DNA of 64,000 bases from Lepisosteus oculatus. Taxonomy: Eukaryota > Chordata > Actinopteri > Semionotiformes > Lepisosteidae. Made by a program: the position numbers and the translations under genes. The stretch lies in contig NC_090707.1 in the NCBI RefSeq assembly GCF_040954835.1, positions 17,812,570 to 17,876,569 on the forward strand. Reading direction: 5' to 3'. The notes under the pieces are model-generated. The model was not told where the DNA came from and made no database searches. It saw only the letters and a list, made by a program, of their open reading frames with translations. Of this stretch, positions 22,874-34,100 are shown one piece after another (position 1 is the first letter of the stretch; the number at the start of each line of letters is the position of its first letter).

Positions 22874-25588
22874 GAACTTATTCCGGACTCGAACGTTACC
22901 ATCGGCGGCTTTCAGACGGTGCGGGCGGACAGAAACACCGAGAGCGGTAAGAGGAAAGGAGGGGGGCTCGCGGTGCTTGTAAACAACAGATGGTGTAATC
23001 CTGGACATATTCATGTTAAGGAGCGCGTCTGTAACCCGGACATCGAACTGGTAGCCGTAGGACTGCGTCCATACTATCTGCTGCGGGAGTTTACATGCGC
23101 CATCTTTGTTGTTGTTTACATTCCACCTACGGCAAATGCAGAGGTAGCGTGTGACGTCATAAACACAGTCACAGGCAGGCTACAAACAAAGCACCCAAGC
23201 GCTTTTATAGCTATTTCAGGGGACTTTAACCACGTATCTATTTCCACCACTCTGCCTACTTTCCACCAGTTTGTTAAGTGCCCGACCAGGGAAAACAAAA
23301 CACTGGACTTATTATATGCCAATGCTAAGGATGCATATAGTTCCACAGCCCTTCCCCCCCTTGGCAGATCAGATCACAACCTTGTCTTGCTTACACCACT
23401 ATACAAGCCTATTGTCCAGCGCCAATCTGTGACCATGAGGACTGTGAGGAGATGGTCTCAGGATGCTATGGAGGATCTACGTGGTGCTTTGGAGGCCACC
23501 AACTGGGATGTGCTGTTCGAACCACATGGGGACGACATAGACAGCATGGTGGACTGTGTCACTGACTATATTAACTTCTGCGTAGACAACACCATCCCCA
23601 CCAAAGACGTACACTGCTTTTCAAATAACAAACCCTGGATCACCAGCGACCTGAAGGCTCTTCTGAATGACAAGAAGAGAGCCTTTAGGGGGGGAGATAA
23701 GGAAGAGGTCAAGCGTGTACAGAGGGAGCTAAAGCAGAAGTTAAGAGAGAGCAAGGACGCCTACAGGAGGAAGGTAGAGGACAAGCTGCAAAGGAATAGG
23801 GTGAGAGATGTATGGAGCAGCATGAGAGAGATCACTGGCTTCAAACAGGCTGGGGTTGCAACAGAAGGGAACCTGGAGATGGCCAACGAGTTGAACCAGT
23901 TCTTTAACAGGTTTGATTCTGGGTCCTCTGTGGCGCAACACCCATCCCCCCACAGCCACACGCTCCCTAACCCTTCACAGCTGCAACTGCCCAACACCTC
24001 CTCCATCCCCCCACAAACATGGCCGCCTACAGCTACAAGCCCCGACGGCTGCTCACCCACCCATCCCCCACAGCTGCCACTCTCCAACACCTCCGCCATT
24101 AACACCTCCAGCACTGAAAGCACTATGAGCATCATCCCCCGGGCCAGGCTGACCATCACAGCTGACCAGGTGAAGAAGGAGCTGAAGAGGCTGCACGAGG
24201 GTAAGGCCACAGGACCAGATAACATCTGTCCCAGAGTTCTGAGGGCCTGTGCTGATCAGCTGAGCGGAGTGCTCCAGCGACTGTTCAACCTGAGCCTGCG
24301 CTTGGAGAGAGTCCCGGTGCTCTGGAAGACATCATGCCTGGTCCCGGTACCAAAGAAAGGGCGCCCCTCTGCCCTCAACGACTACAGACCAGTTGCACTG
24401 ACTTCTCACATCATGAAGACACTGGAGAGGCTGGTCTTATCCCACCTGAGACCCCTGGTCAGCTCATCACTGGACACCCTACAGTTTGCCTACCAGCCCA
24501 GTGTTGGTGTGGAGGATGCGATCATCTACATGCTGCAAAGGGCCTACTCACACCTGGACAGGGCTGGCAACACTGTAAGGATCATGTTTTTCGACTTCTC
24601 CAGTGCCTTCAATACCATCCAGCCCTTACTTCTAAGGAGGAAGCTGGAGGAGATGCAAGTCGATGCCTCCATGACCTCGTGGATCACTGACTACCTGACG
24701 GGCAGACCACAGTCTGTGAGACTTCAGAACTGTGTGTCTGAACTGGTAGTGAGTAACACAGGGGCACCTCAAGGGACAGTTCTTTCTCCATTCCTCTTCA
24801 CCCTCTATACTTCGGACTTTAAGTACAACTCAGAGTCATGCCACCTGCAAAAGTTCTCAGATGACTCTGCAATTGTGGGATGTATCAAGGGTGAGCAGGA
24901 GGAGGAGTACAGAGGACTGGTCAGCAGCTTTGTGGAGTGGTGTGGGGTGAACCACTTGGAACTGAATGTTACAAAGACAAAGGAACTGGTGGTAGATTTC
25001 AGGAGGAAAAAGGTCAAACCTACTCCTGTCTACATCCATGGGAGTGGCGTGGAGATGGTGGACTCGTACAAGTACCTGGGAGTGCACATCGACGATAGAC
25101 TGGAATGGTCTAAGAACATCGAGGCCATCTATAAGAACGGACAGAGCCGACTTTACTTCTTGAGGAGGCTCAGGTCCTTCAATGTGTGTAGTAAGATGCT
25201 ACACATGTTTTATCAGTCGGTGGTAGCGAGTGCCATTTTCTACGCAGTGGTGTGCTGGGGCTCTGGGATTAGAGCAGTAGATTCCAAAAGGCTGAACAAG
25301 CTCATCAGGAGAGCAAGCTCTGTCATTGGGTCTGACCTGGACCCCTTGGAGGTAGTGGCTGAGAGGAGAATGATGTCCAAACTAGAGGCCATCATGGACA
25401 ACTTCTCCCATCCCCTCTATGACAGGCTTGCAGGAATGAAGAGCACGTTCAGCAATAGTCTGATTCATCCACGGTGCGACAGGGAGCGCTACAGGAAGTC
25501 ATTCTTGCCGTCTGCCATAAGACTGTACAACGCATCCACCTTGCGTCTTGGCAGAGGCAACAGCGACAGTGACCTGTTTCTGGACTAA
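22874..25588 (+). CDS. LINE ORF2: partial AP endonuclease plus reverse transcriptase
   Basis: An uninterrupted frame runs to the TAA at 25586. Numbering from the first Met of the open frame (22799), LINE homology starts near residue 26; the preceding residues come from unrelated flanking DNA. Endonuclease blocks present are YIPP (107-110), GDFNH (141-145) and SDHN (191-194); the N-terminal catalytic Asn/Glu blocks are missing. Reverse-transcriptase blocks are DYRPVALTS (528-536), FDFSSAFNT (598-606) with its first Asp, GAPQGTVLSP (655-664) and FSDDSAIVG (686-694) with both catalytic Asp. The C-terminal YKYLGVHIDD and KSFLPSAIRLYN are typical of the abundant fish family. The long intact frame suggests a young insertion, but without a full endonuclease it cannot be autonomous. 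Confidence 0.88.
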   Translation, partial: ELIPDSNVTIGGFQTVRADRNTESGKRKGGGLAVLVNNRWCNPGHIHVKERVCNPDIELVAVGLRPYYLLREFTCAIFVVVYIPPTANAEVACDVINTVTGRLQTKHPSAFIAISGDFNHVSISTTLPTFHQFVKCPTRENKTLDLLYANAKDAYSSTALPPLGRSDHNLVLLTPLYKPIVQRQSVTMRTVRRWSQDAMEDLRGALEATNWDVLFEPHGDDIDSMVDCVTDYINFCVDNTIPTKDVHCFSNNKPWITSDLKALLNDKKRAFRGGDKEEVKRVQRELKQKLRESKDAYRRKVEDKLQRNRVRDVWSSMREITGFKQAGVATEGNLEMANELNQFFNRFDSGSSVAQHPSPHSHTLPNPSQLQLPNTSSIPPQTWPPTATSPDGCSPTHPPQLPLSNTSAINTSSTESTMSIIPRARLTITADQVKKELKRLHEGKATGPDNICPRVLRACADQLSGVLQRLFNLSLRLERVPVLWKTSCLVPVPKKGRPSALNDYRPVALTSHIMKTLERLVLSHLRPLVSSSLDTLQFAYQPSVGVEDAIIYMLQRAYSHLDRAGNTVRIMFFDFSSAFNTIQPLLLRRKLEEMQVDASMTSWITDYLTGRPQSVRLQNCVSELVVSNTGAPQGTVLSPFLFTLYTSDFKYNSESCHLQKFSDDSAIVGCIKGEQEEEYRGLVSSFVEWCGVNHLELNVTKTKELVVDFRRKKVKPTPVYIHGSGVEMVDSYKYLGVHIDDRLEWSKNIEAIYKNGQSRLYFLRRLRSFNVCSKMLHMFYQSVVASAIFYAVVCWGSGIRAVDSKRLNKLIRRASSVIGSDLDPLEVVAERRMMSKLEAIMDNFSHPLYDRLAGMKSTFSNSLIHPRCDRERYRKSFLPSAIRLYNASTLRLGRGNSDSDLFLD

Positions 25589-25916
25589 ACGCATATACAC
25601 ATCTACTGCTACATCTGTTCTCTTTCTTTTTCTTTTTCTTTTTCCCGTTTACAACCACTTTTGTGCAATATATGCCAGGGACCTGTGCAATACATTTATA
25701 TTTATATCTATGGTTACATCTATATTTATATTCATACGTGTGATACGATTTTCTGTGTACTGTTCTGTTCTAGTTTGTTCTTGTGTGTCCGGACTGTGAG
25801 TAACTCTTGTATTGTATTGTATGTATTGTACTATTATTATATAATTCGTTACACTGTGGCTGTGTTGTGTGTGTTAAGCTGCTGTTGCACTGCAATTTCC
25901 CTCACGGGATCAATAA

Positions 25917-25918
25917 AG

Positions 25919-26006
<88 letters not shown>
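25917..26006 (+). repeat. TATC tetranucleotide microsatellite (LINE tail)
   Basis: About 22 uninterrupted TATC units directly after the LINE 3' end. It most likely expanded from the LINE's own 3' tetranucleotide tail. Confidence 0.97.
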
Positions 26007-26335
26007 CATTTTCTAACTGCTTCTCAGGGTTTTGGGGGAGCTGGAACTTGTCCCAGCAGGCAACAGGCACAAGGCGGGGTACACCCTGGACAAGACCATC
26101 ACAGGCCTCACACAGACACAAACATACACCCTCACACCAGGGCCAGTTTTCCCAGAAGCCAATTAACCTACCAGTATGTTTTTAAACTGGGGGAGGAAAC
26201 TCAGCTGGAGAAAACTCACGTTAACACGGGATTAACATACAAACTTCACACAGAAAGCACCACAAGTCGGGAATTGAATCCAAGGCCCCAGCGAGGCAAA
26301 GGTTAGCAACACTAACCACTGTGCCCGCCACGCTG
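26007..26335 (-). repeat. SINE-like repeat (cctcccacagcccaaag type)
   Basis: Reverse of the element at 62040-62375. The minus strand reads from 'gtggttagtgttgctaacc' through 'ggcctgtgatggtcttgtcc' to 'gaagcagttagaaaatgg'. The family is very common in fish genomes. Other copies: 34222-34510, 45335-45455, and fragments near 30026, 31375 and 47800. Confidence 0.75.
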
Positions 26336-26404
26336 TCCTTCAGCAAAATGTGTTTTTAAAAAATAGAACCACACTGGTGTACCATTTATAATATAGAATG
26401 GGAT

Positions 26405-26690
26405 GGGATGAGTGCTGTCGATTCATGGCAACCCTATGGACAGTTACCCCATCACTATCCACAGAGTTTTCATGGCAAGAGACAGATGTAGATTGCCAGG
26501 CCTTTCTTCCACATGGATAGTGCTAGTGTTGTTGCCTTTGTCATGGAAACATAATCCTCCACCGCCAACACCGCCCCATACTGCTGCCCAGTATGGGTTA
26601 ATAAAGAACCTTGTACCCGACGTAGGACACAAACCCACTACCCTGAGATTATGAGTCTCATGCTCTACCAACAGAGCTAGTCGGGGCTAT
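26405..26690 (-). repeat. SINE with tRNA-Lys-like head
   Basis: The right end on the minus strand is a tRNA-like sequence (26614-26687). The body reads through 'gttctttattaacccatact' and a 'catggcaaccctatggacag' block. A tRNA-Lys head suggests a tRNA-derived SINE rather than a gene. Confidence 0.6.
26614..26687 (-). pseudogene. tRNA-Lys-like pseudogene with CAT anticodon
   Basis: The D arm (TAGCTC...GAGC) and the anticodon stem (TGAGA/TCTCA) are those of tRNA-Lys(CTT), but the anticodon loop reads CTCATAA. The T loop is altered (TTTGTGT for TTCGAGC) and the acceptor stem is off by one base. A degraded B box argues against a working tRNA gene. Confidence 0.7.
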
Positions 26691-26934
26691 AATATAAAAT
26701 ATTTATATAGAAACTGAAATTGATGTTTTTAATATAGACAATTCTGCAGAATAAAACAGGAAATTAAAAAAATAGGAAAACATTACCTGTCCAAAGACAA
26801 GCCACCTATTCTGCAGGTGATTATATTGATTAAAATGACTACAAATAACTAACTTTTTCATGATTATTTTTTTTTTAAATGGCAATTTTACCAACACATA
26901 CTAAAACTGAATTAAGATCACTTTATTGGCTACA

Positions 26935-27182
26935 GTATATACAATTTCTTGATTTAGGAATGTGTCTTTTCGCATACCCCAGCTTGCTCTGAGAGACACA
27001 CAGACAGGGAGAGAAGCTTGGGGTCAGAGCGCAGGGTCAGCCATTTATACGTTGCCCCTGGAGCAGTTGGGGATCAGGGCCTTGCTCAGGAGCCCACCAG
27101 AGTAGGATTCCTCTGCCGGCAGCAGGATACGAACCAGCAACCTTCCAGCCACAGGCGCAGATCCTTAGCCACAGAGCCTTGT
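26935..27182 (-). repeat. tRNA-derived SINE (gcttggggtcagag type), full
   Basis: The minus strand starts with A-box-like TGGCTAAGGATCTG and B-box-like GGTTCGTATCC, then a body with 'cctgagcaaggccctgatcc' and 'gaccccaagcttctctccct', and ends 'ccaataaagtgatc'. Related copies at 48205-48395 (minus, head missing) and 60893-61083 (plus). Confidence 0.8.
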
Positions 27183-27703
27183 GTTTAATGAATATATACA
27201 TGTATATTATTATACTAATATATTACATGTATATTATAGGCTGTTCTTCATGGTAGAGAATGACTGACTTTTGTGAATTCAGAGGTGACTGGTCAGATCA
27301 AAGTGGAACCCTCACTTTGGCAGGTTGAGCTGGTGTTGTCTCAGGACAGAGATATATATTTAGATGTTGTCTGCGGAATCCAGCCAGTGTGCATTCTCTT
27401 TGTCACTCTTGCTTTGCTTCCTCCCTGTGGTCTCAGTGCTGGGCTCATCCCCGCATTTTTTCCTCCACTTCCTCAGAGTCCTACCACACCCCAAGTCAGT
27501 GTTGCATTTCTTTTCTTTGCTTTTATCATATTTTTGAAACACTTCTTCAGAAGCAATTGTCTTGGAAATGCCCTGGGGTGAAGAGAACCTGTTCTGGGGG
27601 GCCTGGAGACCGACAAGAGGAGGACATCACGAGCAGAAGGCCTGTAGAGAAGTAGAGAAGGGTTCACGGTGGTGCTTTCCACTTGATGCATTCCGGATCC
27701 ATG

Positions 27704-27718
27704 CCAACAGATGGCGCT
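27704..27718 (+). promoter_or_regulatory. CTCF-like motif upstream of rbm45
   Basis: CCAACAGATGGCGCT differs from the CTCF core CCASYAGRKGGCRCT at one position. It lies about 180 bp before the rbm45 ATG. Motif match only. Confidence 0.45.
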
Positions 27719-27719
27719 A

Positions 27720-27894
27720 TAGAATTTCCGTGGCATTAAAAGAGGAGGTGCTGCGCTCTTGTGGCTGTAAAGGGTTAGCGGCGGCGTGAGGTCTGATTTT
27801 TTTTGTTATCCGAGTGATTCTAGGTTTTGGTCTGACAAACGGCAAACCGTAAGAGTGCACATTTCCAAACCAGCCGCGGCCTAAGGTTAAGAAG
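27720..27894 (+). promoter_or_regulatory. rbm45: rbm45 promoter / 5' UTR region
   Basis: Short GC-enriched stretch (gcggcggcgtgagg, cagccgcggcc) directly before the ATG with no TATA box, consistent with a CpG-type housekeeping promoter. The exact transcription start cannot be seen. Confidence 0.45.
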
Positions 27895-28170
27895 ATGGAA
27901 GATTATAGTTTTAGGCCGTCCGTTGACAGTCTCGACGACCCTCCAAACAGCCGCTTGTTTTTAGTGACGAGCAAATCCACTTCTGAAGAGGTGATCCGTG
28001 AGCACTTTTCGGTTTTCGGAGAAATTCAAGATATCTGGGTGGTGAAAGACAAGCAAACAAAAGAGTCAAAAGGGGTATCCTTCGTTAAGTTCGCCAAATC
28101 GTCGCAAGCATGTCGGGCTATGGAAGAAATGCACGGGAAATGTCTTGCAGAAGGAACCAAACCCATTAAG
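27895..28170 (+). CDS. rbm45: rbm45 exon 1 (RRM1)
   Basis: 92 codons, [20 protein letters not shown] to GTKPIK, phase 0. The donor is AAG|GTTTGT. It contains RRM1 up to its last strand. The N-terminus is about five residues shorter than in human, lacking the Gly/Ser stretch. Confidence 0.96.
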
Positions 28171-31100
28171 GTTTGTATATATCAAGTTCCTGGCGTTTTG
28201 CATTTGCTGTCTTGTTGTTCAGCACACGTAGCGTCGTTGACAAAATGCGGATGGAATTTCGAGGAATCATGGCGAATGTGACGCTTGCTCTTTCGCCAAA
28301 CCGTCGAATTGGTTTTATTTATAGTGTATTTCGTATCCCACTAACTTGTATACGTAAACAGTGAAATGCGTGAAGCTAAACTCATAGGCGCTTCGTTAAG
28401 CTGCGCTCGCGTTTTCTGGGCCTCGCTCCTCATTTTGCATATAGCCGGAGTTATTGTATATCGTTCAAATACCACTCAAGGCTATCTCTTAGCAAAGTAA
28501 GATGAAAGGTTCGTGTAACTGCACCTTTAAACGATTTTATGTCTGCAATTCATTTTGCGTCCTAATCCATTTTCAGAATGGATATTGTGTTTCCCTGATT
28601 TCCTGAAATTTGCATGCACTTCTTGCCACTTATGCCTGTTGACGTTTGAGGTTTTCTTTTTAGCTGAGGGGCTGTTATTTGAATTTTAATTTGAAATGTG
28701 GCATCCCTTTACATGTCGAAAATGTATTATTTGAACCTACGTTCTTCTGAATCGGTTCTTCTGAACGTATCCCGAAGAAAAGATGTCTTTGTAAATGCAG
28801 CCGAACTGGATTACAGCCGTGCTTTGCTCCTTCGCCATCAAAACGTCCAAAATACTGTAACTGTAGTTCTTGCAGATTTATTTTCTCGCACGCGTTGAGC
28901 ACAAGTTCCTCAGATAGCACATAATTTATAGCTTTCCTAGGTGTTGTAAAAATGATTAAAAAAATGACGGTATTTATAAAAGCTCAATTGAATCTAGATG
29001 TAAATATTATACGTATATATAGATTTAAATATGCATTAATATCTTTGTATAGGTGGGGTAGGTTAGTCCCAAACTGATAGTGAAGTTTTTTTTAATCGGA
29101 TTTAGGGATTTTAAGACGCACACACGCGGTTGTTTTAATTTTGTCCTACTTGATGTGAAGTGACCAGCCAGACTGCTCTGGTATGATGTCACCTGATGGA
29201 CCAATGACTGGTGTTTGTTATAGAAAGGCCAGGGTGGGAGATGTATGTTATTTTTCCCCGAACAGATAACCATCTCATGTGTGGAAGGACATGTAACAAT
29301 AGCATTTCAAAATGTTTTCACCAAAAGCTAAACAAATGGGCTTGCATGCTTGGGGTTCTACTGTAAGGTAGCATGCATTAATTTCATTTTTAGTTCTAAG
29401 GTATTTTTTTAAATGTAAAAACAAAGAAACAACATTGTCCTGCCTGGCTATTGATTTATATAATACCATTTTTAATAGTGTTTTTCTTAACAATCCTCTC
29501 AAAGTGCTTTACAGGTAATGGGGACTCCCCTCCATCACCACCATTGTGTAGCCCCTGGATGATGTGACGGCAGCCATAGTGCGCCAGTACGCTCACCACA
29601 CATCTGCTATCAGTGGGGTGGAGAACAGAGTAGGAAGGAGAAGCCAATTCATAGATGGGATCATTAGGAGGCCATGATTGATAAAGGCAGGGGGAACTTT
29701 GGCCAGTACACTGGATTTAACAGCCCTACACCCCTTGTTGAATGTGTTTGTGTGCAAATGAAAGAAAAGTAAATGGGATCATAACTCAACCATTATGTTG
29801 TAGCCTGTTTGGCAAATACCACAGCGTGTTTTATTCATGTTGGTAACCGTTTTACGTTACGTAAAGCGGTAACATGTTCCAGATATTGTTCATTGTGGTT
29901 TAATGGAAAACCCTTGTTTCAGCTACATGATCTGTAATGGCTGTAAAGTCATTGAAGAATGTTAACGTGTATTCAACATAATTTTCAAACCGGTGTCTGT
30001 AAGTTACTCCTGTGTCCCCTGTTTTAGACTGTCATCTCATCCAGGGTGTACACTTGTCTTGAGCAAGGTGCCGGCTGGGTTAGGCCCTTCCTTAGGATGA
30101 GGCAGTTATGGATAATGGCTGCACTGAAAATGGATTTTAACTGTAAAGCGCATTAGCATACAATGCCATTATGTTTAGGGCATTTTTTAGGGTTTAGGGA
30201 TGCTGCATTCAGACCATTGAGATTTCCTCCGGCATCATTATTTGGAAGAATCTCCAGCCACCACCCGTAGGAAGGAAAAGGATTTTTAATATTTTGAAGC
30301 ATTGTGTGAATGTGGATGAACATCTGTGTTCAATTAACATAAGGCTGTACCAGTCAGATGTGGTTATGATGGCGTTACTGTGTCATATTGGGCAGCAATA
30401 TAAAACAATGTACTTATTTACTCATCGGTGTTCTTTTTATGGCTGTATCACAGCTGTGGCATACACCTTTGCACTGCTTGTAGCACAGATTCATTTACAG
30501 AGGGTGCCAGCAAACACCTGATTTTCTTTAGGTATTGGGGGGGAAAAAAGTGTTGATTCCACAAGTCAATCCTCTGTTCCAAATCATCCTTTCCACGGTA
30601 TCCTACTAAGTGCTTTGGAAGAAGAAAATGATGGAGCCCTGGCTTCAACTCCAGCCCTTGCGGTAAATGGTAAAATGTGACCTTCAAGCTCCGGATCACA
30701 GTGCAGCATGAAAGTTTGAGCCTTTGAAGTGCTCATTTACATCATTTTTTTATATTGCCACTCGAGCTGCTTTTTTTTCTTTAAATTTAGATTGAAAATG
30801 GTTTCTCCGGAAGTTCATTCATGCGTTTTAAATGCTATATTGAGCATTTAAATGCATGTGTTTTTTCCCCAACAACTGAATTTGAGAATACAAGAGATTT
30901 GACATTTCACACCATTTGAGTTTAGAAAAAAAGAGCATTCTAAATATCAGTTATTTAATTTTTTTATGTATGTCACTTTTGCACGGTGTTTCTGTGTAAG
31001 ATGCTTTTCTTTATAAGGGACTGAGAAGCTCTGTTTAGTTCCTGCTGTGGGTAATAGCTATACTGTAAAAAGGAAGTGACTTTCTTTGGAATACAGCCTT

Positions 31101-34100
31101 GTGCTTCTACTGTAAAGTTTTTATAAACTTTTGGCAATAACTGTGTATGTATTTTTAATGCAGTTTATTGAAGAAACGGGGATCAGTGTAGTATGTAGAC
31201 CTTTGGACTCATGACCTTTGGACTGTGGGCTTAGGACCTGCAGCCTCTGTACCCTGAGTGAAGTACTTCTACACCCAGTTTCTACTGCTGTAGAAATGGG
31301 CAGCATTGCTAGGGGGTAATCCCTATCATGTGTATAATTTCATATTTGTATAGGAGGATTTGGTTTTTGATTCTGCATGGTGGTGCCTATTGCTGCCTCG
31401 CACTGCCTGGGCCCTGGTTTAATTCTGGACCTACAAGTCATCAATTCTGAAATCAGTAAAGGGTATCAAAAACTGGACTCTATGAATCCAGACACTGCAG
31501 TTCTAGGAGTCCCCCACCTAAGGCTATGGTTCTGACCAAAACTGTGGACTGCGTTCTGCATGGCTCGCCCTAGTTATGGGGGAGTAGGTGATATTTCTAG
31601 ATGAACTGCACTTAACCCCTGCAGGTCCCGATCACTAGCTGGAAAAACTATGTATGCAGATGAAATGGTATGCAAAAATCATCTGTTCATATATTTTTTT
31701 TTTACTTTGAAATACAAGTGGGGATTGTATATTGAATCTAAGAGCTGTAGTGTTTTGACTTCTGTTTTTCCTGCTAGAATAGTGGGGGGGTGAAGCCACA
31801 CTGATCTTAACGCCTCAGTGACTGCAGCACTTCTGTTTCTTTATAATGTAGGGAGCTGTATGATGTGTAGTGGCATTGTTTGCAAACTATCCTTATTTTG
31901 AAAGTAAGGGGTGTAATAGCCAAAAAAGGGTTAAGATATAAGCTATGATGATATAAAGACACAAAAAAGGCTTTAAATGTTTACTTGATCTGCCAAAAGT
32001 CATTATTACTATGCATCTAAAGTAAGTGTTGTGTAGTATGATTGCAATTGACAAATCACGTTTAAAAGAGTCTGGGATAGCTCTGAAATATTTAGAAACA
32101 TGTTCTATAGTTAGTGAGGCCTGTCGAGTCAGAAGAACTGAATTACATGAAAGAAGAATCCCACTTCATCCATCACTTTAGTGCAGTACCCACCTGGGTG
32201 TTGCACAAAGACTATTATTCACCTGCAACACCTACACATCACATCAGGCTGAACTGAAGAATTGTCTGCCCATCTGAATTAAGTGGCATTTGTAGGAAGA
32301 CCTGATTGTTCAATTCCACGGGGGAGTTTAGCCTGGAAACTGGTTTAAAACAACCTTTTTTTTTCCCCGCTTTAAAAATGTTTTTACATTTTCTTCTTCG
32401 ATATTCTGAATGCCTAGAAGGTATTGAAGTTTGATAAACCTTTAACATAGGCTTTCAGTGTTTTGTCTCTAATTAGCTCTTAAATGCATTTGCATGCTCT
32501 GAAGTAATTTCTCATTATTTCAGAATTGATCCATTGAGCAGTTAAGGCCTCTGCTTTTGGAACTGAATTTGGTAAGGTATTTCTCTTGTGCTTCAAGCAG
32601 TATGCAGTATATGCAGTATTTGTTAGCCACCCATCTCAAAATTCTGTATACTATCTTTCCAAATCTTCATTTTGTAACTTCGCTCATACCAGTCTTCTGT
32701 AGTGTTAGCAGTGTTACGTAATCGCCTTTTCAGAAATGATAAGCTTTAGGTTTTAGCTGTAGAGTTTTAAAACAGGACATTTTATGAGTTATATTTACAG
32801 TATTCTCTAGTGGTTTCTGATCCTCTTTTTCTTATCATGCTGCTTGCAGAAACTAAATCAATTAAAGGCCGATGCCGTTAGCGTGTCCTGACAAATGAGA
32901 CGAAAGCAGTCATTAAACATTTCTGTTTCAGACTTAACCAGCCTTTCTGATCTATAGGAGTGAAATTGAACTCACTGGTAATAATGGCCTCTTCTTTATC
33001 ACTTACGTTCCAGAGTACATTGTTTAAAAAAGCACTCTTTTCAGCTTTTGACTTGGTAACATACCCCTTTTGCTAATCCTTTCAAAACTTTCTTTGCAGA
33101 TTTAAACCATGTAGCCTCTAAAATATTAACTGTCTTCTGACTGACTGCATTTGATGTATAGTGCTTTGAGACGGCAACTTCTGTCTTGCTTTTCTTTCCA
33201 GAATCTATTATAGCCACCAATACTTTGTTCATACCCAAACTTTTGTTTCTAGATTTTAGTGACTCCTATCATCGTGACCATGTGATAATTCTAACTTTCC
33301 TTTCATTTAGATAGTGCCCTGCATATGTTCCTGATACTCTTGCACGTTTTTCACATTGTAGCTTTAAAGCTTGCAGTGTTAATTGCTAGTTCCAAGTATT
33401 AATATTTGTTATAAACACAACATATTCCACACTTTCCAAGCAAAAAACGAAACGGATGAAAAATACAAAACCTTCAGTGTGGCATACATTTTGTTTTTAA
33501 AACAAGTTGTGGAATCTCTTTTGTAAGAGAAGGGTGTGAAAAAAAAATCAGAACCACTGTATATCTCTGCGCATGGTAAAATTGATAAAGTGGAAGGTGT
33601 TGTATTGCATAGATCAGATTGTCCAAACTGAGCAGCTGTATGAGGATGAAACTGTCTAAGGATGCCATTGTGAGACCAAAAGTGACTTTGAAAAAGCTAC
33701 AGAATTTACTGACTGAGATGGGAGAACTCTTCTGTGAGTTAAATCCAACTTGTATGGCAGAGTGGCAGGAAGAAAGGCATTACTCAAAAAAACCCACTAA
33801 AATCTTGCTGTCTTTTGCAGTATCCTTTGTATGCACTACCAGGTCTTTGCCACCTCTATCAGTGACTGGTGAGATCTGCATTCTTGTAACCCAGCAGACA
33901 GTTTTGTGACAACCACAACTTCCTCTTTGTTACAAGTTTGAGAACTGGTTGCAAATATGTGACAGCATGGATATTTTCTTTTTCAGCTCATTTTTTTTAT
34001 TTTCAGTGTCTCGAAGAGGAACAAACCTGTTTAATGATGTGGCAGCTGTTAGTAGTGTATGGGTCATAGTCTTTTTAAAGACCTGGGTACAGATGCTTTG

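Larger units (their letters stand above)
22870..26006 (+). mobile_element. 5'-truncated LINE (CR1/L2/Rex1 group)
   Basis: Non-LTR retrotransposon that begins inside the endonuclease coding part and runs through an intact reverse transcriptase. It has a 3' UTR of about 330 bp ending in ttccctcacgggatcaataa and a TATC tandem tail (25917-26006). That 3' end is of the kind found on Rex1/L2-type fish LINEs. Loss of the 5' part is the usual result of incomplete target-primed reverse transcription. No target-site duplication was identified. Confidence 0.88.

Noticed and set aside
25917-26006. TATC array as a CRISPR-like or structured repeat
   Set aside because: It is a simple tetranucleotide microsatellite with no spacers, attached to a LINE 3' end.
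26614-26687. Functional tRNA gene
   Set aside because: T loop, B box and acceptor stem are degraded, and the sequence is joined to a SINE body.
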